In this document: piece by piece, positions 1 to 5,294 of the stretch
How the letters are laid out: every line of letters starts with the position of its first letter
Position numbering within the stretch: the stretch's first letter is position 1
Source of the DNA: an uncultured Bdellovibrio sp.
Lineage (GTDB): Bacteria > Bdellovibrionota > Bdellovibrionia > Bdellovibrionales > Bdellovibrionaceae
DNA: 5,294 nt
Assembly: GCA_946480995.1 (NCBI GenBank)
Contig: CAMLMF010000212.1
Location: forward strand, 1-5,294
Direction of reading: 5' to 3'
The notes under the pieces: model-generated
Databases searched by the model: none
What the model was told of the DNA's origin: nothing
Seen by the model: the letters and a program-made list of their open reading frames with translations, nothing else
Translations under genes and position numbers: made by a program

Positions 1-734
1 GCAAGATCTAAAAGGTCGTTTAAGACATAAACGAACGAAGCTGTGAAGCTAAAGCCCAAGAACGCAAGCAGACTGTTAAAAAAGATTTCTGTATTTAAAA
101 TTTTATGCCCGGCAAGTGCCGGTAAAAAAACCAAAACATTTTTAACCCATTGATGGGGACGAATCTGTTTGATTAACAACTTCCAAGGGTGGACGCGATC
201 CTTAATAAAAATGACCGGTTTCTTAAAAGAGTCGATTTTACTTTTCACGGATCTTACTGGATTTACGGCGATGATTTCCGCAGACTCTGCCCACACAGCT
301 AGGTCCGCCGCACTGTCGCCGATATAGGTAAATGAATTTGCGCCAAGATGTTTTCTTAGTTCCGCAAGTTTGGCAGGGCCTTTAAGGTTTTCTCCAGCAC
401 TGCTGCCAATGACTTTGTCAAAAAGACCTAAGTGATTGGCGACGGCTTCCACCCAGGGCTGCGGACTTGCCGATGCCAAAATAACAAGGCCTCTTTGTTG
501 GCGGCGAAAATCTTTAATAATTTGTACGACCTCTTCGCGATAAGGCAGGTTCTGGGCTTGAAACTTTGTGTGAGTTGCGAGCTGCGCCTTAAAAAAGGCT
601 TTGCCTTTTAGAAGCCACAAGAGGCTTGCTAAAAACAACAAAGGTTTTGTTTTTAAAAGCACCAGCCATTGCTCATAAAGAGCATCCGTTTTTATTAAGC
701 AGTCATCCAGGTCGCAAACAAGGTAATAGGTCAT
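1..734 (-). CDS. HAD-phosphatase / UbiA-prenyltransferase fusion protein, 5' part only (C-terminus off the left edge)
   Basis: This frame is open from an ATG at 734-732 to the left edge, giving 245 residues without a stop. An in-frame TAG lies four codons upstream, so this ATG is the first possible start; no clear Shine-Dalgarno precedes it. Residues 1-165 form a HAD hydrolase domain: motif I is DLDDC (D8, D10), motif II is LAS around S88, motif III is K118, and motif IV is GDSAAD (G139, D140, D144). Residues 186-245 begin a UbiA membrane prenyltransferase: RPHQWVKN at 192-199, a first membrane helix near 200-210, another near 219-238, and the prenyl-diphosphate/Mg-binding NDLLD motif (N239, D240, D243). 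The remaining UbiA helices and second Asp motif would lie beyond the window. Fusions of this type are known from cell-surface polysaccharide loci. By analogy with the mycobacterial UbiA-type decaprenyl-phosphate phosphoribosyltransferase, it may attach phosphoribose to a polyprenyl phosphate, with the HAD domain removing the phosphate. That activity is inference; the domain calls are firm. Motif I has C12 where Thr is usual and D11 where Gly is usual. Confidence 0.88.
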   Translation of the reverse strand, partial: MTYYLVCDLDDCLIKTDALYEQWLVLLKTKPLLFLASLLWLLKGKAFFKAQLATHTKFQAQNLPYREEVVQIIKDFRRQQRGLVILASASPQPWVEAVANHLGLFDKVIGSSAGENLKGPAKLAELRKHLGANSFTYIGDSAADLAVWAESAEIIAVNPVRSVKSKIDSFKKPVIFIKDRVHPWKLLIKQIRPHQWVKNVLVFLPALAGHKILNTEIFFNSLLAFLGFSFTASFVYVLNDLLDL

Positions 735-760
735 GCGCTGAGTCTATAACGTCTTTCGCA

Positions 761-783
761 AAAAAGGTACGCCGTACCTTTTT
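761..783 (-). terminator. Perfect inverted repeat with flanking A/T tracts: terminator-like or leader hairpin
   Basis: AAAAAGGTAC (761-770) and GTACCTTTTT (774-783) are perfect 10-bp arms around a 3-nt loop. Read leftward, the stem is followed by six T residues (complement of 760-765), as in an intrinsic terminator; read rightward, five T residues end the repeat. The GC core is only five pairs (GGTAC/GTACC), so termination would be weak. It lies 69 bp past the stop of the membrane-protein gene and 27 bp before the HAD-UbiA start. It could therefore end the upstream two-gene transcript, or sit in the HAD-UbiA 5' leader as a partial terminator or stabilising hairpin if the TATAAT at 796-801 is used. 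Confidence 0.45.
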
Positions 784-795
784 CAGATGCGGCGG

Positions 796-826
796 ATTAT
801 AGTTTTATGATAGCGCAAGAAAGCAA
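796..826 (-). promoter_or_regulatory. Candidate promoter for the HAD-UbiA gene
   Basis: On the minus strand there is an exact TATAAT (796-801) with a weak -35 candidate TTGCTT (821-826) at a long 19-bp spacing. Transcription would start near 789, giving a leader of about 55 nt that holds the inverted repeat at 761-783 almost at its 5' end. The -10 is a perfect consensus match, but the -35 and spacing are poor, so this is tentative. If real, the HAD-UbiA gene can be expressed apart from the two upstream genes. Confidence 0.35.
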
Positions 827-851
827 TAAGACCTTTTCACGAAGTCTGCAG

Positions 852-1955
852 TTAAGCGGACTTATGCAAATATTTTTCCGTAGTCCAGCTTATAAGAGTA
901 ATAGCGGCAAGGCATGTTGGCCAAATAAAGAATCGTTCATAGTAAGCCGGAAACAACAGCAAGTGTAAAACCACAAACCCCAGCGTAAGAAAGACGACGT
1001 CATTCGCACTTTGCGACTTTTGTGCTCGGACGTTGCGATACCAGTAAATGAAAAATCCCAAGTATAAAATAAAATGTCGGTGTCCAAGCGTTTCCTTAAA
1101 GCCGCGGAGGTAAGCCTCTGCATACGGTAAGAAAGTCGTTGGCACTTTCAGCTCTGCAGGAAAAGGACTGATTTCAATAAGTGTGAAGGTAAAGATTTTT
1201 AAAAAGCCATAGTTGTGGTGCAAGCGGTTGACTAAAACATAAGCAATAAGAGCTGGAGCTATGACCAAAAGACCGCGAAGGAACTCTTTTCTTTTGAAAT
1301 AGCAGAGACTAAAAAGTCCGCACAAAATGATATAGTCAGTGCGAATCAATGGAATCAAAAAACTTAATAAAACAAGGTAAGGGTTGTTGCGAAGATACAA
1401 GTAAACAGCCACGAGCGCCACCAAAGTTGCCAGAGTGTCAGGGGTGGAAAGTGCCGAGGCATCCTTCAGGCCTGAAAAGACAATAAGTAACGGCAGGCTA
1501 AGGGCGTAAGCTAAATTTTTGTTTTTATAAAACAGCGCAAGACTTAAAGCACAAAGAGCACCGCAAATGGCGCTTAAGATATAGGTCACAGCAGAGTAGG
1601 GTATTGCCAGAGTTTGCGCCAAGCCGCGAATTGCCGCAACATAGAGCACGCGAATCGTGTAAAAGGGCAAGTGTTGTGAAAGTGATGCGGCATCTTTTGC
1701 AACAGTGCTGCGGTAATCACCTTGTTCTGTAAGGTCTTTGTATTGGTCTTCGGTGGCTGAGGCCCGAACATCTGCAAAAGTTTTTGTGTGCAAGTCTTCA
1801 GGGGACAGTTCTTGGTTTGAATAGGCAGCGGCAACGTATCCGATGATATCCCAGTTGATATAAGGGCGCAGGATACCAAAGCCAGCAAGAAGGGCACTTA
1901 CCAAGAAGCAGACTAGATGAAAGGAAAGAGGGCGGCTTTGAAACAGAAATTTCAC
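852..1955 (-). CDS. Polytopic membrane protein of unknown function, GT-C glycosyltransferase-like
   Basis: I do not recognise a named family. From the GTG at 1955-1953 the protein has 367 residues and about ten hydrophobic segments (roughly 11-29, 103-119, 122-142, 148-163, 173-187, 193-220, 227-243, 294-306, 319-336, 340-357). Between the first and second lies a polar loop of about 70 residues (30-100), opening with YINWDIIGY, in which D36 follows the first helix. A long first extracytoplasmic loop with an early acidic residue is typical of GT-C lipid-sugar-dependent glycosyltransferases (the ArnT/PMT class). Other features are TPDT (171-174), IRTDY (204-208) and PAYYERFF (336-343). The GTG start overlaps the TGA of the upstream ligase gene as GTGA, which suggests translational coupling. 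An ATG at 2030-2028 would add 25 residues but force a 79-bp overlap, and neither start has a good Shine-Dalgarno. The likely role is transfer of a sugar from a polyprenyl carrier at the periplasmic face, inferred from topology and neighbours. A non-enzymatic membrane protein is also possible. Confidence 0.8.
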   Translation of the reverse strand: MKFLFQSRPLSFHLVCFLVSALLAGFGILRPYINWDIIGYVAAAYSNQELSPEDLHTKTFADVRASATEDQYKDLTEQGDYRSTVAKDAASLSQHLPFYTIRVLYVAAIRGLAQTLAIPYSAVTYILSAICGALCALSLALFYKNKNLAYALSLPLLIVFSGLKDASALSTPDTLATLVALVAVYLYLRNNPYLVLLSFLIPLIRTDYIILCGLFSLCYFKRKEFLRGLLVIAPALIAYVLVNRLHHNYGFLKIFTFTLIEISPFPAELKVPTTFLPYAEAYLRGFKETLGHRHFILYLGFFIYWYRNVRAQKSQSANDVVFLTLGFVVLHLLLFPAYYERFFIWPTCLAAITLISWTTEKYLHKSA

Positions 1956-3202
1956 TGCAGGACTTTTGTTTGTTTTGTTTTTAAATATCCATAGGCAAAC
2001 CCGAGATAAAGCAAAACATAGTTTCGACATTCTTGCAGTCGAAACGGAGCGTCGGTCATAGAGCTTGCGAATAACGCGACGATCAACAGTGTGCCCCCTA
2101 AAGCGACTTGCTTTAGGTTTGTCTCGGCCTTAGAGCGAAGAACTTTGTGAAAGTAAAAAAGAGCCAAGCCGAAAAGCCCTAGGTAAGAGAGAAAACCAAC
2201 CAGTCCTGTGCCGGAGAGAACTTGCAAGTATTGATTGTGAGCATGACCCACTAAATATTCTAAAGGAATGTTCATGCGTTGATAATATTGCAAATAAATT
2301 TCTTTGGCTTGATCGACACCCACGCCGAAAATGGGATTGTCTAAGAAAATTTCCCAACTGACTTTCCAGATGGCGATGCGGCCAGATTCAACCCCAGTCG
2401 GGGAAAAATTTGTCGTAAGTAAGCGGTTTCTAATACCAAATGTGTTCGTGGCGTAAAACAATCCGCAGAGAGTGAATAGTGCTGCCACGGATGCCGCTAA
2501 CAGCTTGCGGCGGCAGTAATAAATTGCAACCAACAGCGCTGTGACACAGCCCATCCAGGAACTGCGAGAATAAGTGGCAATGATCGCTGTGGAAAGTCCC
2601 GCAAGTGTACCAAGTTGGATGAGAAAGGTTTTAGTGCGAAAGTTTGTTTCATAGGCAATAAAGCCCATGTAAACACCCCAAAGCAAAACCAGGGTCAAGC
2701 CGAAGTGGTTGGGATTTTCGTAAAGCCCTAGCATGCGACTTTCCATCGTCACAAGTCCAAAGGGTTCCTGGGATTTTAAGTAAAGAAGATAATAAATAAC
2801 CAACAACGGCAGGATAGATTGCAAACGAAAGGGAGTTTGCAGTTTCCCGACCTGGCTGCCAGCGTAAATGCACAAGAACAGCCCCAAAATCCAGCGCAGC
2901 TGGGTAATATCCGAAACTTGTGCCTCGTTCAGCGGCCAAAGCCACAGGTAGCCCGCAGAGCAACCAATAAAAAAAGTAATCGCTAAGGCCGTTAATGGCC
3001 CTCGTTTAAAAGAAAGATCATCCAGAACAGTGCGAAGTCCATCCGACTTGATGTTTACCAGCGCAAGCAGAGCAAATGACACGAAAAAGATATCGACGGC
3101 ATAAAAGTGAATCAAATTGATCGCAATGCAGGCACCCAAAATAAGCTCCCAAGCTGCGGCTTTGGAGTTGTTTTGGTTTTGCCATGGTAACGTGATTTTC
3201 AT
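1952..3202 (-). CDS. O-antigen ligase / O-antigen polymerase family membrane protein (WaaL/Wzy-like)
   Basis: This is a 416-residue inner-membrane protein with about eleven or twelve hydrophobic segments. A large periplasmic loop (about 251-325) sits between late helices, the hallmark of the O-antigen ligase/polymerase (Wzy_C) family. Family-like motifs are ENPNHFGL (162-169), TYSRSSWMG (210-218, R213), GRIAIWK (274-280, R275), DNPIFGVG (288-295) and GHAHNQYLQVLSGTGLVGF (319-337, with H320 and H322). WaaL enzymes need a loop Arg and His to move glycan from undecaprenyl diphosphate to lipid A-core; R275 and H320 or H322 are the obvious counterparts. Sequence alone does not separate ligase (WaaL) from polymerase (Wzy) or a protein O-glycan ligase. 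I chose the ATG at 3202-3200. A GTG at 3211-3209 adds three residues, but it would precede the transcription start predicted from the candidate promoter. It is the first gene of the leftward group, and its TGA overlaps the next start by four bases. Confidence 0.88.
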   Translation of the reverse strand: MKITLPWQNQNNSKAAAWELILGACIAINLIHFYAVDIFFVSFALLALVNIKSDGLRTVLDDLSFKRGPLTALAITFFIGCSAGYLWLWPLNEAQVSDITQLRWILGLFLCIYAGSQVGKLQTPFRLQSILPLLVIYYLLYLKSQEPFGLVTMESRMLGLYENPNHFGLTLVLLWGVYMGFIAYETNFRTKTFLIQLGTLAGLSTAIIATYSRSSWMGCVTALLVAIYYCRRKLLAASVAALFTLCGLFYATNTFGIRNRLLTTNFSPTGVESGRIAIWKVSWEIFLDNPIFGVGVDQAKEIYLQYYQRMNIPLEYLVGHAHNQYLQVLSGTGLVGFLSYLGLFGLALFYFHKVLRSKAETNLKQVALGGTLLIVALFASSMTDAPFRLQECRNYVLLYLGFAYGYLKTKQTKVLQ

Positions 3203-3212
3203 TCTGTACACG

Positions 3213-3242
3213 ATATTAGTAAAGGTTTGTGGTAGCTAGCAA
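3213..3242 (-). promoter_or_regulatory. Candidate promoter for the leftward ligase gene
   Basis: On the minus strand TTGCTA (3237-3242) and TAATAT (3213-3218) are separated by 18 bp, each matching the sigma70 consensus at four of six bases. The start point would fall near 3206, only a few bases before the ATG at 3202. The transcript would then be nearly leaderless, in line with the lack of a Shine-Dalgarno there. The match is modest. Confidence 0.3.
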
Positions 3243-3320
3243 TAATGCCATGAGCCAAACAGAGCTTTGCAGGGTGCTTTCGCATGTTTTGATGTCTGTA
3301 AGGGAGTGCACTGAGAAAAT

Positions 3321-3354
3321 CCAAAAACGTCATTTTAATTGACGCTGTTTTTGG
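3321..3354. promoter_or_regulatory. Interrupted inverted repeat overlapping the dehydratase -35 box (possible operator)
   Basis: CCAAAAAC plus GTCA (3321-3332) pairs with TGAC (3340-3343) plus GTTTTTGG (3347-3354). This gives 12-bp arms, a 7-nt central spacer and a 3-nt bulge (GCT, 3344-3346). The right arm contains most of the TTGACG -35 element. It is in the divergent intergenic region upstream of the predicted start point, so it is more likely a DNA-level protein-binding site than a transcript hairpin. It lacks a GC-rich stem with a terminal T run and so is not a convincing terminator. Confidence 0.4.
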
Positions 3355-3367
3355 GAGCAGATAAAAA
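3339..3367 (+). promoter_or_regulatory. Sigma70-like promoter for the dehydratase-aminotransferase genes
   Basis: TTGACG (3339-3344, five of six consensus matches) is followed after exactly 17 bp by TAAAAA (3362-3367, four of six). The start point would be near 3374, leaving a leader of about 38 nt to the ATG at 3413. This is the best promoter candidate in the window. It also argues against the in-frame TTG at 3374 as the start codon, because that codon would sit at the very 5' end of the message. Confidence 0.5.
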
Positions 3368-3395
3368 TATTTTTTGCGATTTGAACTAAATCAAC

Positions 3396-3401
3396 AGAGG
3401 G
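3396..3401 (+). promoter_or_regulatory. Ribosome binding site of the dehydratase gene
   Basis: AGAGGG lies 11 nt before the ATG at 3413. It is the clearest Shine-Dalgarno-like sequence in the window and decides the start: the upstream in-frame TTG (3374) would place this purine run inside the coding region. A second ATG follows at 3416 with a longer 14-nt spacing. Confidence 0.5.
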
Positions 3402-3412
3402 AAAAACTCATC

Positions 3413-4612
3413 ATGATGTCTGATATTCTTAGTCTGATTGGACGTACCAAACCGTTGTTTTTGAAAGACATTGGACAGCGGGAGGCAGAGCTTACAAAGA
3501 TTGTCAGTTCATCTTCTTTTCTGGTTCTAGGTGGCGCAGGGTCCGTGGGACAAGCGGTGGCTAAAGAGATTTTCAAAAGGAATCCAAAAAAGTTACACGT
3601 CGTTGATATCAGCGAAAACAACTTGGTTGAATTGGTGCGCAATATTCGCAGTTCTTTTGGCTACATTGACGGTGATTTTCAAACCTATGCGTTGGATATC
3701 GGATCTCTCGAATATGATGCTTTCATCGAGCAAGACGGCAAGTATGATTACGTTCTTAATCTTTCCGCGCTGAAACATGTGCGCAGTGAAAAAGATCCGT
3801 ACACGTTGATGCGCATGGTGGATGTGAATATTTTTAATACGGATAAGACAATTTTGCAGGCGATTGCCAAGGGTTCTAAAAAGTATTTTTGCGTATCGAC
3901 GGATAAGGCTGCGAACCCGGTCAACATGATGGGGGCGTCAAAGCGTATTATGGAAATGTTCTTAATGCGTCGAAGTCGGCAAATTGAAATTTCCACGGCC
4001 CGTTTTGCCAACGTGGCTTTTTCGGATGGATCCCTTTTGCATGGCTTTAATCAGCGTGTTTTGAATCGTCAGCCGATCGTGGCTCCAAACGATATCAGAC
4101 GCTATTTTGTCACTCCCCAAGAATCAGGCGAGCTGTGCTTGGCTTCGTGCCTGCTGGGCGAAAATCGTGATATCTTTTTCCCGAAATTAAGTGAACAGCT
4201 GGATTTGATTACGTTCTCTGACATCGCGGTTAAGTATCTAGCAAAGTTGGGTTACGAAGCGTACCTCTGTAAAAGCGAAGAAGAAGCCCGGGAGCTTGTT
4301 AAAACTTTGCCAGAGCAGAAAAAGTGGCCATGTCTTTTCACCGCGAGCGATACGACAGGTGAAAAAGAATACGAAGAGTTTTTCGTTGAAGGTGAAAAGC
4401 TGGATATGGAGACCTTTGAAAGTCTGGGCGTGATTAAGAATGAATTTAATTACGACGAGAATCTTTTGAATCTTTTCACTGAGCGTATTGCCGAACTTAA
4501 GAAAAATCGCGCGTGGAGCAAGGCAGATCTGGTCAACTTATTTGTTCGTATGATTCCTGCTTTCGGTCAGAACCACAAAGAGACAGGTAAATACTTAGAT
4601 GCAAAAATGTAG
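3413..4612 (+). CDS. UDP-GlcNAc 4,6-dehydratase-type nucleotide-sugar SDR enzyme (FlaA1/CapD class)
   Basis: The 399-residue protein is predicted to be a cytosolic NAD(P)-dependent dehydratase acting on UDP-N-acetylglucosamine or a close relative to give a 4-keto-6-deoxy sugar. A Rossmann fold starts with GGAGSVG (40-46), followed by VVDIS (63-67) where the cofactor ribose is read. NLSALKHV (116-123) and STDKAANP (162-169) are the core motifs of the Polysacc_synt_2/FlaA1 family. The usual SDR Tyr-x-x-x-Lys is MGASK (173-177): Met replaces Tyr, as in FlaA1/PseB-type dehydratases, with D164 and K165 probably catalytic. RFANVAFSDGS (197-207) and RRYFVTPQES (229-238) complete the substrate side. 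At 399 residues it is about 60 longer than single-domain FlaA1/PseB. The C-terminal extension includes WPCLF (305-309) and TTGEKEYEEF (314-323), which I recall from the subgroup often found beside LegC aminotransferases. It has no membrane helices, so it is not a full-length WbpM/CapD. The next gene overlaps its end by 14 bases. The exact substrate and stereochemistry (retaining or inverting at C5) cannot be read from sequence. Confidence 0.88.
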   Translation: MMSDILSLIGRTKPLFLKDIGQREAELTKIVSSSSFLVLGGAGSVGQAVAKEIFKRNPKKLHVVDISENNLVELVRNIRSSFGYIDGDFQTYALDIGSLEYDAFIEQDGKYDYVLNLSALKHVRSEKDPYTLMRMVDVNIFNTDKTILQAIAKGSKKYFCVSTDKAANPVNMMGASKRIMEMFLMRRSRQIEISTARFANVAFSDGSLLHGFNQRVLNRQPIVAPNDIRRYFVTPQESGELCLASCLLGENRDIFFPKLSEQLDLITFSDIAVKYLAKLGYEAYLCKSEEEARELVKTLPEQKKWPCLFTASDTTGEKEYEEFFVEGEKLDMETFESLGVIKNEFNYDENLLNLFTERIAELKKNRAWSKADLVNLFVRMIPAFGQNHKETGKYLDAKM

Positions 4613-5294
4613 TTCAGAGATGTCGCAGGAACTGGCTCAATTTATTCGCGATATCTATAAAACCAACGAATTTATCCCTTTGCATGCGCCCACGTTTTCA
4701 GGCAGTGAAGCGGGGTATGTGCAGGAAACAATTCAAAGCACTTTCGTGTCCAGCGTTGGGAAGTTCGTAGATCGCTTCGAACAGGATATGCAAAATTATA
4801 CCGGCAGTGCGCGTGCGGTCGCGACGGTGAATGGAACCTCGGCCTTGCATGCAGCCTTGTATCTTTCTGGGGTGCGAGCGAATGACATCGTCATCACTCA
4901 GGCCCTGACTTTTGTGGCGACTTGCAATGCTCTTTTTCATTTGGGTGCAGAGCCTGCCTTTGTCGACGTGGAAGAAAACAGCTTAGGCATGTGTCCACAG
5001 GCTCTTGCGAACTTTCTTGAAACTTACGCGGTTCGAGATGCCCAAGGCCAAGCCGTAAATAAAAAAACCGGCCAACGTTTTGCCGCTGTTGTGCCGATGC
5101 ACACCTTCGGTCATCCGGTTCAGCTTGATGAAATTCAAAAAGTTTGTGCTGAATGGAATATCGAACTTATTGAGGATGCGGCGGAAAGCCTGGGATCTTA
5201 TTACAAGGGTCGCCACACGGGCATCATAGGACGTTACGGTATTCTAAGTTTTAACGGGAATAAAATTATCACAACCGGCGGGGGAGGAATGGTT
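4599..5294 (+). CDS. legC: LegC-family PLP-dependent sugar aminotransferase, 5' part only (C-terminus off the right edge)
   Basis: The frame is open from the ATG at 4599 to the window end, giving 232 residues of a protein that in this family is usually about 380-400. It belongs to the DegT/DnrJ/EryC1/StrS aminotransferases, which add an amino group at C4 of a 4-keto-6-deoxy nucleotide sugar using glutamate and pyridoxal phosphate. Visible features are FIPLHAPTFSG (25-35), SSVGKFVDRFE (51-61), the phosphate-binding NGTSALH (78-84), TFVAT (104-108), PMHTFGHP (166-173), EDAAES (192-197, D193 expected at the pyridine nitrogen) and SFNGNKIITTGGGG (217-230), with K222 the predicted Schiff-base lysine. 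The opening motif, the KFVDRFE block and the NKKTG stretch (154-158) point to the LegC subgroup rather than ArnB or PseC. It starts 14 bases inside the dehydratase gene, with an AGG 11 nt upstream, so the two are probably co-transcribed and coupled. A second in-frame ATG at 4620 would remove the overlap but has no better ribosome site. Whether the product leads to legionaminic acid or a bacillosamine-type sugar is not decided by this window. Confidence 0.88.
   Translation, partial: MQKCSSEMSQELAQFIRDIYKTNEFIPLHAPTFSGSEAGYVQETIQSTFVSSVGKFVDRFEQDMQNYTGSARAVATVNGTSALHAALYLSGVRANDIVITQALTFVATCNALFHLGAEPAFVDVEENSLGMCPQALANFLETYAVRDAQGQAVNKKTGQRFAAVVPMHTFGHPVQLDEIQKVCAEWNIELIEDAAESLGSYYKGRHTGIIGRYGILSFNGNKIITTGGGGMV

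Noticed and set aside
96..107. AT-rich palindrome-like stretch (TTTAAAATTTTA)
   Set aside because: It lies inside the HAD-UbiA coding region and is explained by Lys, Ile, Leu and Asn codons.
842..863. Stem-loop AAGTCTGC / GCGGACTT spanning the stop codon of the GT-C-like gene
   Set aside because: Eight-bp arms with one imperfect pair and no following T run in either direction; part of it is coding sequence. Not a convincing terminator.
1956..2030. 25-codon N-terminal extension of the GT-C-like protein from the ATG at 2030
   Set aside because: It would lie wholly inside the ligase gene and create a 79-bp overlap. It has no good ribosome site, and the GTG at 1955 gives a normal 4-base overlap. 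Kept only as an alternative start.
2130..2963. Additional open frames within the O-antigen ligase gene in other frames
   Set aside because: The ligase frame carries family motifs throughout, and the alternatives show none.
3374..3412. In-frame TTG start adding 13 residues to the dehydratase
   Set aside because: It coincides with the predicted transcription start, has no ribosome site, and would bury the AGAGGG at 3396-3401 in coding sequence.
4698..5216. Minus-strand open frames opposite the aminotransferase
   Set aside because: They lie antisense to a strongly conserved PLP enzyme and show no recognisable protein features; they are shadows of the real gene.

Overview
The window looks like part of a surface-polysaccharide (LPS, O-antigen or glycan) locus from a Gram-negative bacterium of moderate GC content. 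It is densely coded and uses standard codons. The gene types and leader style would fit a deltaproteobacterium-like or Bdellovibrio-like organism, but that is only an impression and no marker gene here fixes the taxon.

Layout: two gene groups diverge from an intergenic region of about 210 bp (3203-3412). Leftward (minus strand) are (i) a polytopic O-antigen ligase/polymerase-type protein (1952-3202), (ii) a polytopic membrane protein of unknown function with a GT-C glycosyltransferase look (852-1955), joined to the first by a 4-base GTGA stop/start overlap, and (iii), after a 117-bp gap with a TATAAT box and a perfect 10-bp inverted repeat, the N-terminal 245 residues of a HAD-phosphatase/UbiA-prenyltransferase fusion that runs off the left edge (1-734). 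Rightward (plus strand) are (iv) a UDP-GlcNAc-type 4,6-dehydratase of the FlaA1/CapD class (3413-4612) and (v) a LegC-family PLP aminotransferase that overlaps it by 14 bases and runs off the right edge (4599-5294).

How they may work together: the rightward pair matches the first two steps towards a 4-amino-4,6-dideoxy-HexNAc nucleotide sugar, as used for legionaminic-type nonulosonic acids or bacillosamine-like sugars. The leftward group looks like membrane-side machinery: an enzyme that may charge a polyprenyl-phosphate carrier with a (phospho)sugar (UbiA plus HAD phosphatase), a possible lipid-linked-sugar transferase (GT-C-like), and a ligase/polymerase that moves glycan at the periplasmic face. 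The link between the two halves is inferred from proximity only.

Regulation: a good sigma70-like promoter (TTGACG, 17 bp, TAAAAA) precedes the dehydratase, and its -35 box lies inside a 12-bp-arm interrupted inverted repeat, so it may be an operator. Weaker promoter candidates lie ahead of the ligase gene and ahead of the HAD-UbiA gene. Shine-Dalgarno sequences are weak or absent before most starts. I saw no tRNA, rRNA, CRISPR array, insertion sequence or attachment site. No gene-free stretch exceeds 300 bases.
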